From: Stackebrandtia endophytica | GTDB taxonomy: Bacteria > Actinomycetota > Actinomycetes > Mycobacteriales > Micromonosporaceae | Direction: 5' to 3' | DNA length: 64,000 bases | Assembly (NCBI RefSeq): GCF_006716355.1 | Contig: NZ_VFOW01000001.1 | Coordinates: 806,001 to 870,000 of the forward strand | Shown here: piece by piece, positions 56,325 through 64,000 of the stretch | Layout: each line of letters opens with the position of its first letter | How positions within the stretch are numbered: position 1 is the first letter of the stretch | Translations under genes and position numbers: made by a program | The notes under the pieces: model-generated | Databases searched by the model: none | Told to the model about the DNA's origin: nothing | The model's input: only the letters and a program-made list of their open reading frames with translations

Positions 56325-57551
56325 TCAGTACCACCGGTATCGCCGGTGATGGTGTCGGGCTCCGGTGTAGGCCAGAAACGGCGAACGCCGATGGGTGAAC
56401 AGATGCCGGTACGGTTCGGCGTCGACGTCGTGGTCGGCGCGCGGCTCCAGCACCGTCAGGGAGGATCGCAGGATCGCCAGGTACTCGTGGTAGTCCAATC
56501 TGGTACGTTCCCGCAGGTGACCGCCGATGTCGAACTCGGCCATGCGCCGCACCGATCGCGCCGTCACCAGCCCACTGAAGAACTCCGCCGAACAACCCGA
56601 TCCGTAGGAGTACAGGCCGACGCGGGTGGGCGCCGAGATCTCGGCGTGATCAAGCAGGCTGGCCAGAGCCAGGTACACCGACCCGGAGCACAGATTCCCG
56701 GTGGACGCCGGGTACAACAGTGACGGTGCCACCCGGTCGTCGAAGTCGGCGTCGATCTTGTCGGCCGGGGTTCGAGTGCGTTCTCGCATGAGTTTGCGGT
56801 GCGCGGCGCGCACCAGACCCGCAAACGGCGTGTGGAACGCCAGGTGGCCGAACGTGGTGGTGAAGTCGACCTCGGCGACTCGGTCGCAGTAGTCGTCGTA
56901 GCAGGCAGCCAGACCGTCCAAATAGGTGAACAGTGACTTGTCGACGTCGGCTATGTCGAAAGTGGGCGTCGGCCGGGCGGAGTCCAGCACCTCGTGGGAG
57001 TAGCAGCCGAACGCCCCGTGATCGACGGCGAGGACGGCGGGGTCCTCGGCCAACAGGATCGCGACCGCGCCGTGCCCGGTGGCGGGTTCGGCGTACTGGG
57101 CGCGTTCGTCCACCAGGGCGACATCGGTGGCGATGATGAGTGCCCTGGCCCCCGGCGACGCCTGGGAGGCCAGGTATCCGGTAGCCAGTTGCACGGCACC
57201 GGTGGCGGCGTAACAAGCCTGTTTGGTCTCGAAGACACGGCAGTGCCGGGGCAGGTCCAGATATCGGTGGACATAGGAGGCGACCGTCTTGCTCAGGTCG
57301 ACACCGGATTCGGTGGCGGTCACCAGCAGTTCGATCGAGTCGCGCTCGTCCGGACTCATCGCGTCCAATATGGGGCGGGCCGCGTTGACCGCGTTGGTCA
57401 CCGAGTCCTCGACCGGCAGGCCGACCGATTTCTCCCGCATCGCGAGATTGGCCAGCCGAGAGACGTCGAGCCCTCGCCCGGTGAACAGGTCGGGCACGGT
57501 GATGTGCGCGACCCCGGCGTAAACGTTCATGGCGTCGATGCCGTAAGCCAT
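56325..57551 (-). CDS. HMG-CoA synthase-like enzyme for beta-branching (LnmM/PksG type)
   Basis: 408 residues starting AYGIDAMNVYAG. Catalytic residues of HMG-CoA synthase are in place: Glu81 (TATESGVD), Cys113 (ETKQACYAATGAVQLA) and His240 (LAFHTPFAG). In trans-AT PKS systems it joins an acyl-ACP donor to the beta-keto group of the growing polyketide. In leinamycin LnmM uses propionyl-ACP from LnmK and LnmL. ATG 57551 has AGGAG 7 nt upstream inside the preceding ACP frame. Confidence 0.92.
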   Translation of the reverse strand: MAYGIDAMNVYAGVAHITVPDLFTGRGLDVSRLANLAMREKSVGLPVEDSVTNAVNAARPILDAMSPDERDSIELLVTATESGVDLSKTVASYVHRYLDLPRHCRVFETKQACYAATGAVQLATGYLASQASPGARALIIATDVALVDERAQYAEPATGHGAVAILLAEDPAVLAVDHGAFGCYSHEVLDSARPTPTFDIADVDKSLFTYLDGLAACYDDYCDRVAEVDFTTTFGHLAFHTPFAGLVRAAHRKLMRERTRTPADKIDADFDDRVAPSLLYPASTGNLCSGSVYLALASLLDHAEISAPTRVGLYSYGSGCSAEFFSGLVTARSVRRMAEFDIGGHLRERTRLDYHEYLAILRSSLTVLEPRADHDVDAEPYRHLFTHRRSPFLAYTGARHHHRRYRWY

Positions 57552-57552
57552 C

Positions 57553-57813
57553 CTGGTTCTCCTGTAGCTCGACGATGAGCGCGACCAGCCCGTCGATGTC
57601 GGGCACCGAACTGAAACGCGCCATGGGTTCGGTGATGGCGAAACGGTCGAGAACCGCCATGATGATCTCGACGCGATCGATCGAGTCGGCGCCCAGATCC
57701 CGCAGGTGTCGGTCGCCCCGGATGTCGGTGTCGCCGGTTCCGGGCAGTATCCGGCCGATGACCTCGTACAGGGCCCGCCGGACCGTGTCGGCGGGTTCGG
57801 CGATGGTGGTCAT
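57553..57813 (-). CDS. Acyl carrier protein, LnmL-like (no in-frame stop before the next gene)
   Basis: 87 codons up to the next gene's start are given. The phosphopantetheine Ser is Ser44 in LRDLGADSIDRVEI, and the domain looks complete by about residue 84. No stop occurs at the expected place. The frame stays open, offset by one base, through ~900 bp of the HMG-CoA-synthase-like gene to 56650, giving an Arg/Gly/Pro-rich 300-residue tail with no coding character. ATG 57813 overlaps the LnmK-like stop (ATGA). Position next to LnmK-like and LnmM-like genes matches LnmL. The coding end is uncertain. Confidence 0.8.
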
Positions 57814-58742
57814 GGCATCTCCTCATCGGACAGGTGCAGGGTGCACACGGCCAGCGGCCGGTCCCCCTCGTGCAGGGTCAGGTCGACGATCTCGGCGGTC
57901 TCGGCGGGATGGCGCCGAACCCGCAACCGGATCGTGATCTCGCAACCGGCGTCGGCGTTGCCCAGGTAGCACAACTGCTGGTCGGTGACCACCCGCCGCA
58001 TGAAGGCGTCGTCTGAGCGTCCCCGCGACCGCCACCACCGCAGCAGCGCCCAGTCCACAATCGAGAAATAGGCGGCGAAGTACAGCAGACCGACACCGTT
58101 GAGGTCACGGGTGGGGTCGACCCGGTAGGTCACGGTGGTCTCGTCGACGTCGACGAGTTCGGCCGGGTCGGCCCGAAAGGTTCCGGTGGTGCGGGCCCGG
58201 TGGAAGCAGCGGCGCGGCGAGTACCGGTCGGGCAGCGCGGGCAGATGACGATGGTGGAAACCCTTGGGCGAGGCCGTGACCAGGTCGGCGTTCCCGGCCT
58301 GGCCGCCGCGACCGATCCACCGGTTGAAGTTCTCGACGTAGAGGCAGTCCAGATCGGTCCCGGCGTAGAACTCGTCGACGTCGAACGGCGGCGGTGGTGA
58401 CGACGGCGGCCGGGTGAACCGTCGAATCCGGTGCAGGGTCAACACCGATTCGCTGCCGAAGTCGAACACCCGTGAGGACGTCTGAAGATGGTCCCCGAAC
58501 CCGGGGGTTCGCGGCTGGAACAGGCGACCGCCGCGCACCCGGTAGTAGTAGAACGACAGGTAGGTGGGCCGCCCGGTCGCGTCCTCGGCTCGCAGCACAT
58601 CGGTGTCACAGACCCGCGAGACGGCTTCCCAGGTCCAGTCGCCGATCTGCCCGAGCAGCAACGAATTGTGCCCGCACATTCCCGGCCGCACCACGTCGTG
58701 GCGTTCCACCGTGGAGTCGCCGGTCTTCGTCACCGTGGTCAT
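57810..58742 (-). CDS. LnmK-like acyltransferase/decarboxylase (double hot-dog fold)
   Basis: 310 residues. The N-terminus VRPGMCGHNSLLLGQIGDWTWEAVSR resembles LnmK of leinamycin biosynthesis and related double hot-dog proteins. Tyr residues at 61 and 65-67 (PTYLSFYYYRV) lie near the position of the catalytic Tyr62 of LnmK. LnmK loads methylmalonyl-CoA onto an ACP and decarboxylates it to propionyl-ACP. The gene overlaps both neighbours by ATGA, between the PKS and the ACP, exactly as lnmJ-K-L. Identification rests on position and partial pattern; sequence-wide similarity was not computed. Confidence 0.75.
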   Translation of the reverse strand: MTTVTKTGDSTVERHDVVRPGMCGHNSLLLGQIGDWTWEAVSRVCDTDVLRAEDATGRPTYLSFYYYRVRGGRLFQPRTPGFGDHLQTSSRVFDFGSESVLTLHRIRRFTRPPSSPPPPFDVDEFYAGTDLDCLYVENFNRWIGRGGQAGNADLVTASPKGFHHRHLPALPDRYSPRRCFHRARTTGTFRADPAELVDVDETTVTYRVDPTRDLNGVGLLYFAAYFSIVDWALLRWWRSRGRSDDAFMRRVVTDQQLCYLGNADAGCEITIRLRVRRHPAETAEIVDLTLHEGDRPLAVCTLHLSDEEMP

Positions 58743-61700
58743 GGCCGCTCCCCGCCGGTAAGGAAGGACCGCAACAGTTCGTTGACCCGGTCGGGGTGGG
58801 TGAGGGTGGGGAAATGACCGGCGTCGGCGATCTCCTCGTAGCGGACGTCAGGGATCAGTCCGTGCAGCAGGTGCGCGGTCTTGGTCGGTATGACGGTGTC
58901 GCGCGCGCCCTGCACGATCAGCGTGGGCGCCTCGATGTCGGGCAGCCGGGACAGCAGATCGGGTTGAGTGGCGAACACGTCGAGGTAGCGCAGTCCCAGT
59001 TGCGGGTTCATGCTCTCGCAGCCCAGCAGGTCCTTCATCAACCGGTCTCGCCGCGGGTCCGCTTCAGTGAACACCGCGTCGAAGTCGGCTTCGGCCACCA
59101 GGGACAGTCGATTGACCTCGCCGTGCCGGTTGCCGACCTTGTATGAACTCGCGATCAGGCTCAGCGACGCGGTCGCGGCGCGATGCCGCAACGCGAAACT
59201 CTGTGCGACGAGGCCACCGAACGAGGAACCGACGACGTGGACCGGATCGGTCACGTGCAGTCGCTCCAGCACCGTCGCCGACAGGTCGGCCAATCCGTCG
59301 AGGGTGAGGTCGTCGGCCCAGTCGGTGGCTCCGGCCCCGGGATGGTGCACACAGACCAGCTGGAAGTCGTCGACGAGCTCGCGAAACTGGGCGGCGTAGA
59401 TTCCGGCTCCGATGTTGAACGGGTGGAACAGAAGCACCGGCGGCCCCTCCCCCGCCGTGAACACCTCGACGGTATCGCCGGACAGGTCCATGAGGTGACG
59501 TCGCGCGGTGGTGGTCTCGCTGAGGATCGCGACGTTGTCGTCGTGGGGACGATGGTTCTCGCGAACGGCGGCACCGATGTCGGCTGGCAGCAACGACAGC
59601 GGCCGGTAGCGCGCGATCGACCGCACGGCGGTATCGGCGATCAGGTCCGGCACCTGGTCGAGGTTCGCCAAGCACTCGCCGATCCGTTCGGCGGCCTCCT
59701 TCGCCCGCGCGACGGTCATGCCGACGGGTATCGCCAATCGGATGCCGCCGCGCCGCCCCAGGTGCGGCCCGCCACGGACTCCGGTTTCGGCATACAGCCA
59801 CCACAGCAGCGACATCACCGGGTGCCGAAGCTCGGCCACCGCCGGTATTGCGGCGGTGTCGACGAGTACGGCGTGAGCACCGGGACCGGTCAGAACCGGC
59901 AGCCCGGCCTCGTCGAGGACGCGTCGCATCGTCTCGGTCGCCGCCAGCCGCTGCGTCACCATCTCGACCAGGTGAGCCTTGTCGTCCAGCGCGGCCGACA
60001 GCACGCGGCGGTCGGTCAGTCCGATCGGCCAACCGTGACCGGCGACGTGGTCGGTCAACCGCTGCGCCAGCTCCTGCCAGGTCGTGGCGACAAGCCCGCC
60101 GAGGGTGAGCATGAAGTTCTTCGACAGGCTGGCGGTCAGGGCGTCGGCGGATCCGGCGATCCGGGCGACGACCTCCCACACGTCCGTCCCCGGCAGCTCG
60201 TGCTCGACGACCAGCAGAGCGTTGTCCAGGATTCTGGTGGCGTCCAGCACCAGTTTGACCTGGTGATCGCCGGCGAGCGCGCGCAGTGCGGTCAGATTCG
60301 CCAGCGAGATCGGTTGACCACCGGAGGCGTTGCCGCACAACTCGATCGCGATGAACGCCGCCTGTGGCCCGAGTTCACCGAGCCTGGCGTCCAAGGCGGC
60401 GAGGTCGACGTCCCCGGCGAGGCCGTGACCGGACACCGTGATCGGTTCGTGGTCGAACCCGGCCTCGGCCAACGCCGCCGCCCAGGTGGGGAACAGTTCG
60501 TTGTGCAACACCACCCCGCGCGGGCCCGGCCACCGTCGGCACAGCAGTGCCTCGGCGGCGCGACCGGCGTGGGTCGGGACCACCTCGTGCCCCGACAACC
60601 AGTCGGGGACGGTGAATCCGCCCCGGCGCGGGTCGGCGGCCTCCCGCAGCAGCGTCATCCGATCGGTGACGACGGTGTCGCCGCGTTCGGCCCATGAATC
60701 GGTGAGCAGATCGATGTCCACGTCTTCGTGGCCGAGGGCGGTGGCGTTGTGACCGGCTTCGGCCAGCAGCCGACGACGGTCGTCTTGCTCCGATGGGGAC
60801 GATCGCAGCTCGCCCTCGCCGGGGGTGACCGGTTCCGGGGTGGCTTCGGCCGTGGCCGGCGGCATCTCGGGGGCATCGGCGCCCAGATCGGGGTGAGCGA
60901 TCATCAGGATGACGTCGGCGGCCGAGGTGGTGGCCGAGGCGACCGGCTGGCACAGGTAGATCGGCAGGTTGGTGGGCCGGAACTTGTTCTTGAACTGGAA
61001 GTTGCCCTGCCCGAACACCCCCACCGATCGCAACTGCCGCAACGCCTCGACCAATTCGGTGGCCACGTTCTCGGACTCGGTGAGTTCGACACCGAAGCTG
61101 GCGCCGAAACTGAACACCTGGCAACCCTCCGCCCGCAGCTGCTCCAGGATCGCCACGATCGCGAACTCCAGGCCGCCCAGCGGCATGTCGGGTGGGTAGA
61201 ACTCCAGGTCCAGCAGGTAGCCCGGTTCCGATGGAATGTCGGTCACGATGATCACATTGGTCAGTCGTTCGTCGACGCGGGTGAGGAAGACCCGATGCCG
61301 CGACGCCAGTGAACCCGCGCGAATCTCGTCAGCGACCACCGCGACATACGGGTTCACCATCTGTTTGGCACCGGCCCAGTCGTCGATCATCTCGGCGATG
61401 TCGGTATCGAGTACCGGGTCGTCGCCCACCCGGTACTCGACGGTTCGGCACTGCCCGGCTCGGGCGAATCGGCGCACCATGTAGCGCAGTCGACTCATCG
61501 CACCTCCCGACAGGGTGAATGCGGCAAGGTCCTCGATCCGTTGCACCGCACCGAACGGCGTCGCGGTCACCGCGATGTCGCCCGCTCGCGTCAGCGCAGT
61601 CATCGACAACAGGTTCGCTCGCAGGCCGTTACGCTGCGCGTAGGCGAACCACTCGGCCGCGACCTTGGGAAAGGCGTCGGCTGAGCCGGAGTAGTTCCAG

Positions 61701-64000
61701 GCCAACAGGTCGGCTCCGGACCGGGAGAAGTGCAGGTAACACTCCCCCGTGGAGTTGATGAACGCCAACGGGGCGATGTCACGGCCGGCGAGGCCGCTCT
61801 CCTTGGCGTGGGCGGCATCGATGTCGGCCAGCAACCGAGCCTGACGCGGGGTCGCGTCGCGTTTGCGCACCACCGTCGGCGGTACTGCGGACGCTTCTCC
61901 GGTCGGCGCCTCCCCCGTCGACAGCGACGGCATCCGGTAACCGGCGTCGGGCGCGGCCGGTGCCACCGATCCCAACCGCCGCAGCGTATCCGGGCCGAAC
62001 CGGCTCGTCAGATGGCTCGCCAAGCGCTCCAGCGTCGGATGGTCGAACAACAGCGTCTTGGGCAGCGCGCCGAGGGCCCGCTCCATGGCGCTGATGACCC
62101 GCAGCATGTCGAAGGAGGTGAAGCCGTTGGCGGCGAAATTACGGTCCGGGTCGAACTCGCGGGCCACCACGGTGGTGATCAGTTCGCGCACCAGGGTCGT
62201 CGCCTCGACAGGCGGGGCTGACTCGGTCGGTGTCGTCGACGGCGGGTCAGGCGGCGCTGCCCGCACCGGTTCGGGCAGCGCGTCCCCCGCCGGGTCGGGC
62301 GGACCGGCGACCGGGGCCGACCGGGTAAGTCCTTCGACGTGCTCGGCCAATGCCGCGACGGTGTCCACGTCGTACAGTTCAGACGCCTGTAGTTCGATCC
62401 CCAGTTCGGTGTTCAGGCGGCGCGCCAGATCCATGCGGAAGATCGAGTCGAGGCCCAGATCCGTCAACGTGATGGAGACGGGCAGCTCGGCGGGTGTCAT
62501 TCCCAGGATGTCGGCGACGTGACCGTTGATGATCGCCGGGATGTCGGTACCGGTGACCGGTTCCAGCTGTTTGGACCGATCCGGCTGCTTCGGAGCCACG
62601 GCGGCGGATTCGGTTACGACCGCCTCGGTGTCGGGGGTCGGCGTGTCGACCGACACCAACCGCACCTTCGGGGTGGATCGTCGCGGCGAGTGCGTGGTTG
62701 GTTCGGGCACGTGGTCCGACTCCTCACGGGTAGGGGACACCGGTTCCGCGTCGCGCCGGTCGAACCAGAACGAGCGGCGGTGGAACCGGGTCGCCGCCAC
62801 CGGTGCCCTCACCGGTGGCGGCACATCGAGGCGGGGCGACTCCAACACGACGTGAGCATTGGTGCCGCCGAAACCGAACGAACTGACCCCCGCGCGCAAT
62901 ACCGGGTCCGACCGGTAACCGGTCGGCTCCCAGTCTTGGGCGCGCGTGACGATGTGGAACGGCGTGTCGGTCAGTCGCAGGTAGGGGTTGAGTGAATCGA
63001 CGTGCAATGTGGCCGGTAGTCGGCGATGCCGCATCGCCAACACGGTCTTGACGACCCCGGCGATACCGGCGGCGGCCTCCAGGTGACCGATGTTGGATTT
63101 GACCGAGCCGATACCGATGTGCGGTCGGTCGGCGGGTACCAGACCGGCCTCGGCGTACAACCGCGCGAACGCGGTCACCAACCCCTCGACCTCGACGGGG
63201 TCGCCCAGCCGGGTTCCGGTGCCGTGCGCCTCGATGTAGCCGACGCTGCGCGGATCGATCGACGCGGCCCGATACGCCTCGACCAGCACGTCGGCCTGCG
63301 CCGCCGGGTTGGGCGCCGTCAACGAGGTGGCGTGGCCGCCGTGCCCGATCGCCGTCCCCCGAATGACCGCTTGAATCGGGTCGCCGTCGGCGCGCGCGGC
63401 CGCCAGCGGTTTGAGGACCACGGCACCGGCGCCTTCTCCCCGGACGTAGCCGTCGGCGTCGGCGTCGAACGTCCGGCAGGCTCCCCGCGAGCTCAGCATT
63501 CCCGACTTCTGGAACGCGGTGAACAGACCCGGACTCAGCAACGCGTTGACGCCGCCGACGACGGCCAGGTCGCAGTCGCCGTGTTGTAGAGCCCGCACGG
63601 CGTGATGCAGTGCGACGAGGGAACTCGAACACGCGGTGTCGACGGCTTCGCTGGGGCCGCGAAGGTCCAGCAGGTGCGATACGCGGTTGGCCAGGATCGC
63701 ATGGGAGACGCCACTGGCGGTGTGGGCCAACGGCTGCTCGCCCGCCATCCGAAGCAGATCGGCGTAGTCGGAAGTGGATACTCCGACGAAGAGCCCGGTG
63801 GAGCTGCCGGCCAGGTTGGCGACTGATCGTCCACTGTCTTCGATCGCACGCCAGACGGTCTCCAGGAAGATCCGCTGTTGCGGGTCCATCAGGCGCGCCT
63901 CGGCCGGAGAGATCCGGAACGGCTCCGGATCGAACTGCCCGATGCCGGTGATGAAGCCGCCGACAACCGCGGCGGTGTCGGGATGATCGTGCAGTTCTCG
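58739..64000 (-). CDS. Trans-AT polyketide synthase, terminal module KS-ACP-ACP-DUF-SH-TE (N-terminus off window)
   Basis: 1753 residues are visible and the frame is open at 64000. Visible order: KS (VDTACSSS Cys near residue 124, EAHGTGT, KSNIGH, all intact) ending with HRRSFWF and no AT domain; ACP (LGLDS, near 62.4 kb); second ACP-like domain (GFTSFDML, near 62.1 kb); a DUF2156-like acyltransferase-fold domain (~61.85-60.96 kb); an SH domain (~60.77-59.65 kb) like tryptophanase-type beta-eliminating lyases (GNASGGQPISLANL, PLP-Lys in SLSKNFMLTLGG at ~60119); and TE (GSSFGG, ARDT, AGHF). Leinamycin LnmJ ends in the same DUF-SH-TE order, where SH breaks a C-S bond of cysteine to leave sulfur on the polyketide. 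It ends in ATGA overlap with the LnmK-like gene. Confidence 0.92.
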   Translation of the reverse strand, partial: RELHDHPDTAAVVGGFITGIGQFDPEPFRISPAEARLMDPQQRIFLETVWRAIEDSGRSVANLAGSSTGLFVGVSTSDYADLLRMAGEQPLAHTASGVSHAILANRVSHLLDLRGPSEAVDTACSSSLVALHHAVRALQHGDCDLAVVGGVNALLSPGLFTAFQKSGMLSSRGACRTFDADADGYVRGEGAGAVVLKPLAAARADGDPIQAVIRGTAIGHGGHATSLTAPNPAAQADVLVEAYRAASIDPRSVGYIEAHGTGTRLGDPVEVEGLVTAFARLYAEAGLVPADRPHIGIGSVKSNIGHLEAAAGIAGVVKTVLAMRHRRLPATLHVDSLNPYLRLTDTPFHIVTRAQDWEPTGYRSDPVLRAGVSSFGFGGTNAHVVLESPRLDVPPPVRAPVAATRFHRRSFWFDRRDAEPVSPTREESDHVPEPTTHSPRRSTPKVRLVSVDTPTPDTEAVVTESAAVAPKQPDRSKQLEPVTGTDIPAIINGHVADILGMTPAELPVSITLTDLGLDSIFRMDLARRLNTELGIELQASELYDVDTVAALAEHVEGLTRSAPVAGPPDPAGDALPEPVRAAPPDPPSTTPTESAPPVEATTLVRELITTVVAREFDPDRNFAANGFTSFDMLRVISAMERALGALPKTLLFDHPTLERLASHLTSRFGPDTLRRLGSVAPAAPDAGYRMPSLSTGEAPTGEASAVPPTVVRKRDATPRQARLLADIDAAHAKESGLAGRDIAPLAFINSTGECYLHFSRSGADLLAWNYSGSADAFPKVAAEWFAYAQRNGLRANLLSMTALTRAGDIAVTATPFGAVQRIEDLAAFTLSGGAMSRLRYMVRRFARAGQCRTVEYRVGDDPVLDTDIAEMIDDWAGAKQMVNPYVAVVADEIRAGSLASRHRVFLTRVDERLTNVIIVTDIPSEPGYLLDLEFYPPDMPLGGLEFAIVAILEQLRAEGCQVFSFGASFGVELTESENVATELVEALRQLRSVGVFGQGNFQFKNKFRPTNLPIYLCQPVASATTSAADVILMIAHPDLGADAPEMPPATAEATPEPVTPGEGELRSSPSEQDDRRRLLAEAGHNATALGHEDVDIDLLTDSWAERGDTVVTDRMTLLREAADPRRGGFTVPDWLSGHEVVPTHAGRAAEALLCRRWPGPRGVVLHNELFPTWAAALAEAGFDHEPITVSGHGLAGDVDLAALDARLGELGPQAAFIAIELCGNASGGQPISLANLTALRALAGDHQVKLVLDATRILDNALLVVEHELPGTDVWEVVARIAGSADALTASLSKNFMLTLGGLVATTWQELAQRLTDHVAGHGWPIGLTDRRVLSAALDDKAHLVEMVTQRLAATETMRRVLDEAGLPVLTGPGAHAVLVDTAAIPAVAELRHPVMSLLWWLYAETGVRGGPHLGRRGGIRLAIPVGMTVARAKEAAERIGECLANLDQVPDLIADTAVRSIARYRPLSLLPADIGAAVRENHRPHDDNVAILSETTTARRHLMDLSGDTVEVFTAGEGPPVLLFHPFNIGAGIYAAQFRELVDDFQLVCVHHPGAGATDWADDLTLDGLADLSATVLERLHVTDPVHVVGSSFGGLVAQSFALRHRAATASLSLIASSYKVGNRHGEVNRLSLVAEADFDAVFTEADPRRDRLMKDLLGCESMNPQLGLRYLDVFATQPDLLSRLPDIEAPTLIVQGARDTVIPTKTAHLLHGLIPDVRYEEIADAGHFPTLTHPDRVNELLRSFLTGGERP

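Overview
The window is high-GC actinobacterial DNA, probably from a mycothiol-containing filamentous actinomycete of the Micromonospora/Glycomyces/Stackebrandtia type; the exact taxon cannot be fixed from sequence alone. Supporting signs are a DUF3145 gene, a mycothiol-dependent maleylpyruvate isomerase-family enzyme, Rv2466c-type DsbA-like proteins, many GTG starts and many apparently leaderless genes. The order gatB-gatA-gatC, ligA, a MetE-C-like protein, mnmA, cysteine desulfurase, etfA-etfB and an Rv3032-like glycosyltransferase resembles the Mycobacterium tuberculosis Rv3009c-Rv3032 segment.

Layout. 1-2.6 kb: a truncated ABC exporter with a thioredoxin-fold (MauD/TlpA-like) protein and a MauE-like membrane protein. 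2.7-11.1 kb: a CysO-like sulfur carrier with a BNR-repeat protein, a PH-like membrane protein, a D-2-hydroxyacid dehydrogenase, a glucose/sorbosone dehydrogenase lipoprotein, a membrane metallophosphoesterase and a divergent pair of S41 peptidases. 11.2-30 kb: housekeeping core (GatCAB, a GGDEF/EAL protein, LigA, tRNA 2-thiolation, BioY, electron-transfer flavoprotein, a thymidylate kinase-like protein, a GT4 glycosyltransferase). 30-48.7 kb: accessory metabolism and stress genes (SulP transporter and beta-carbonic anhydrase, two monothiol DsbA-like proteins, a two-component system, a phosphopantetheinyl transferase, dodecin, the proton-translocating transhydrogenase operon, a universal stress protein). 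48.7-54 kb: a TetR regulator divergent from an FAD monooxygenase across a clear palindromic operator, a KimA-like potassium importer and a small membrane protein.

54-64 kb (minus strand, running off the right edge) is the left end of a trans-AT polyketide cluster of the leinamycin type. The polyketide synthase ends in KS-ACP-ACP-DUF-SH-TE, where SH is a PLP-dependent C-S lyase-like domain that installs sulfur in leinamycin biosynthesis. Downstream, in one tightly coupled operon, follow an LnmK-like acyltransferase/decarboxylase, an ACP (LnmL-like), an HMG-CoA-synthase-like enzyme (LnmM-like), a second ACP, a ketosynthase with Ser in place of the active-site Cys, and a type II thioesterase (LnmN-like). 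The set should build a beta-alkyl branch on the polyketide. Its unusual point is that it carries both known types of donor-making enzyme, LnmK and a decarboxylative KS, each with an ACP. No enoyl-CoA hydratase, acyltransferase or tailoring gene is inside the window; they are expected beyond 64 kb.

Regulation visible in sequence: at least twelve genes start 6 or 7 nt after a TAnnnT -10 hexamer, which predicts leaderless mRNAs. Strong hairpin terminators separate most convergent genes.
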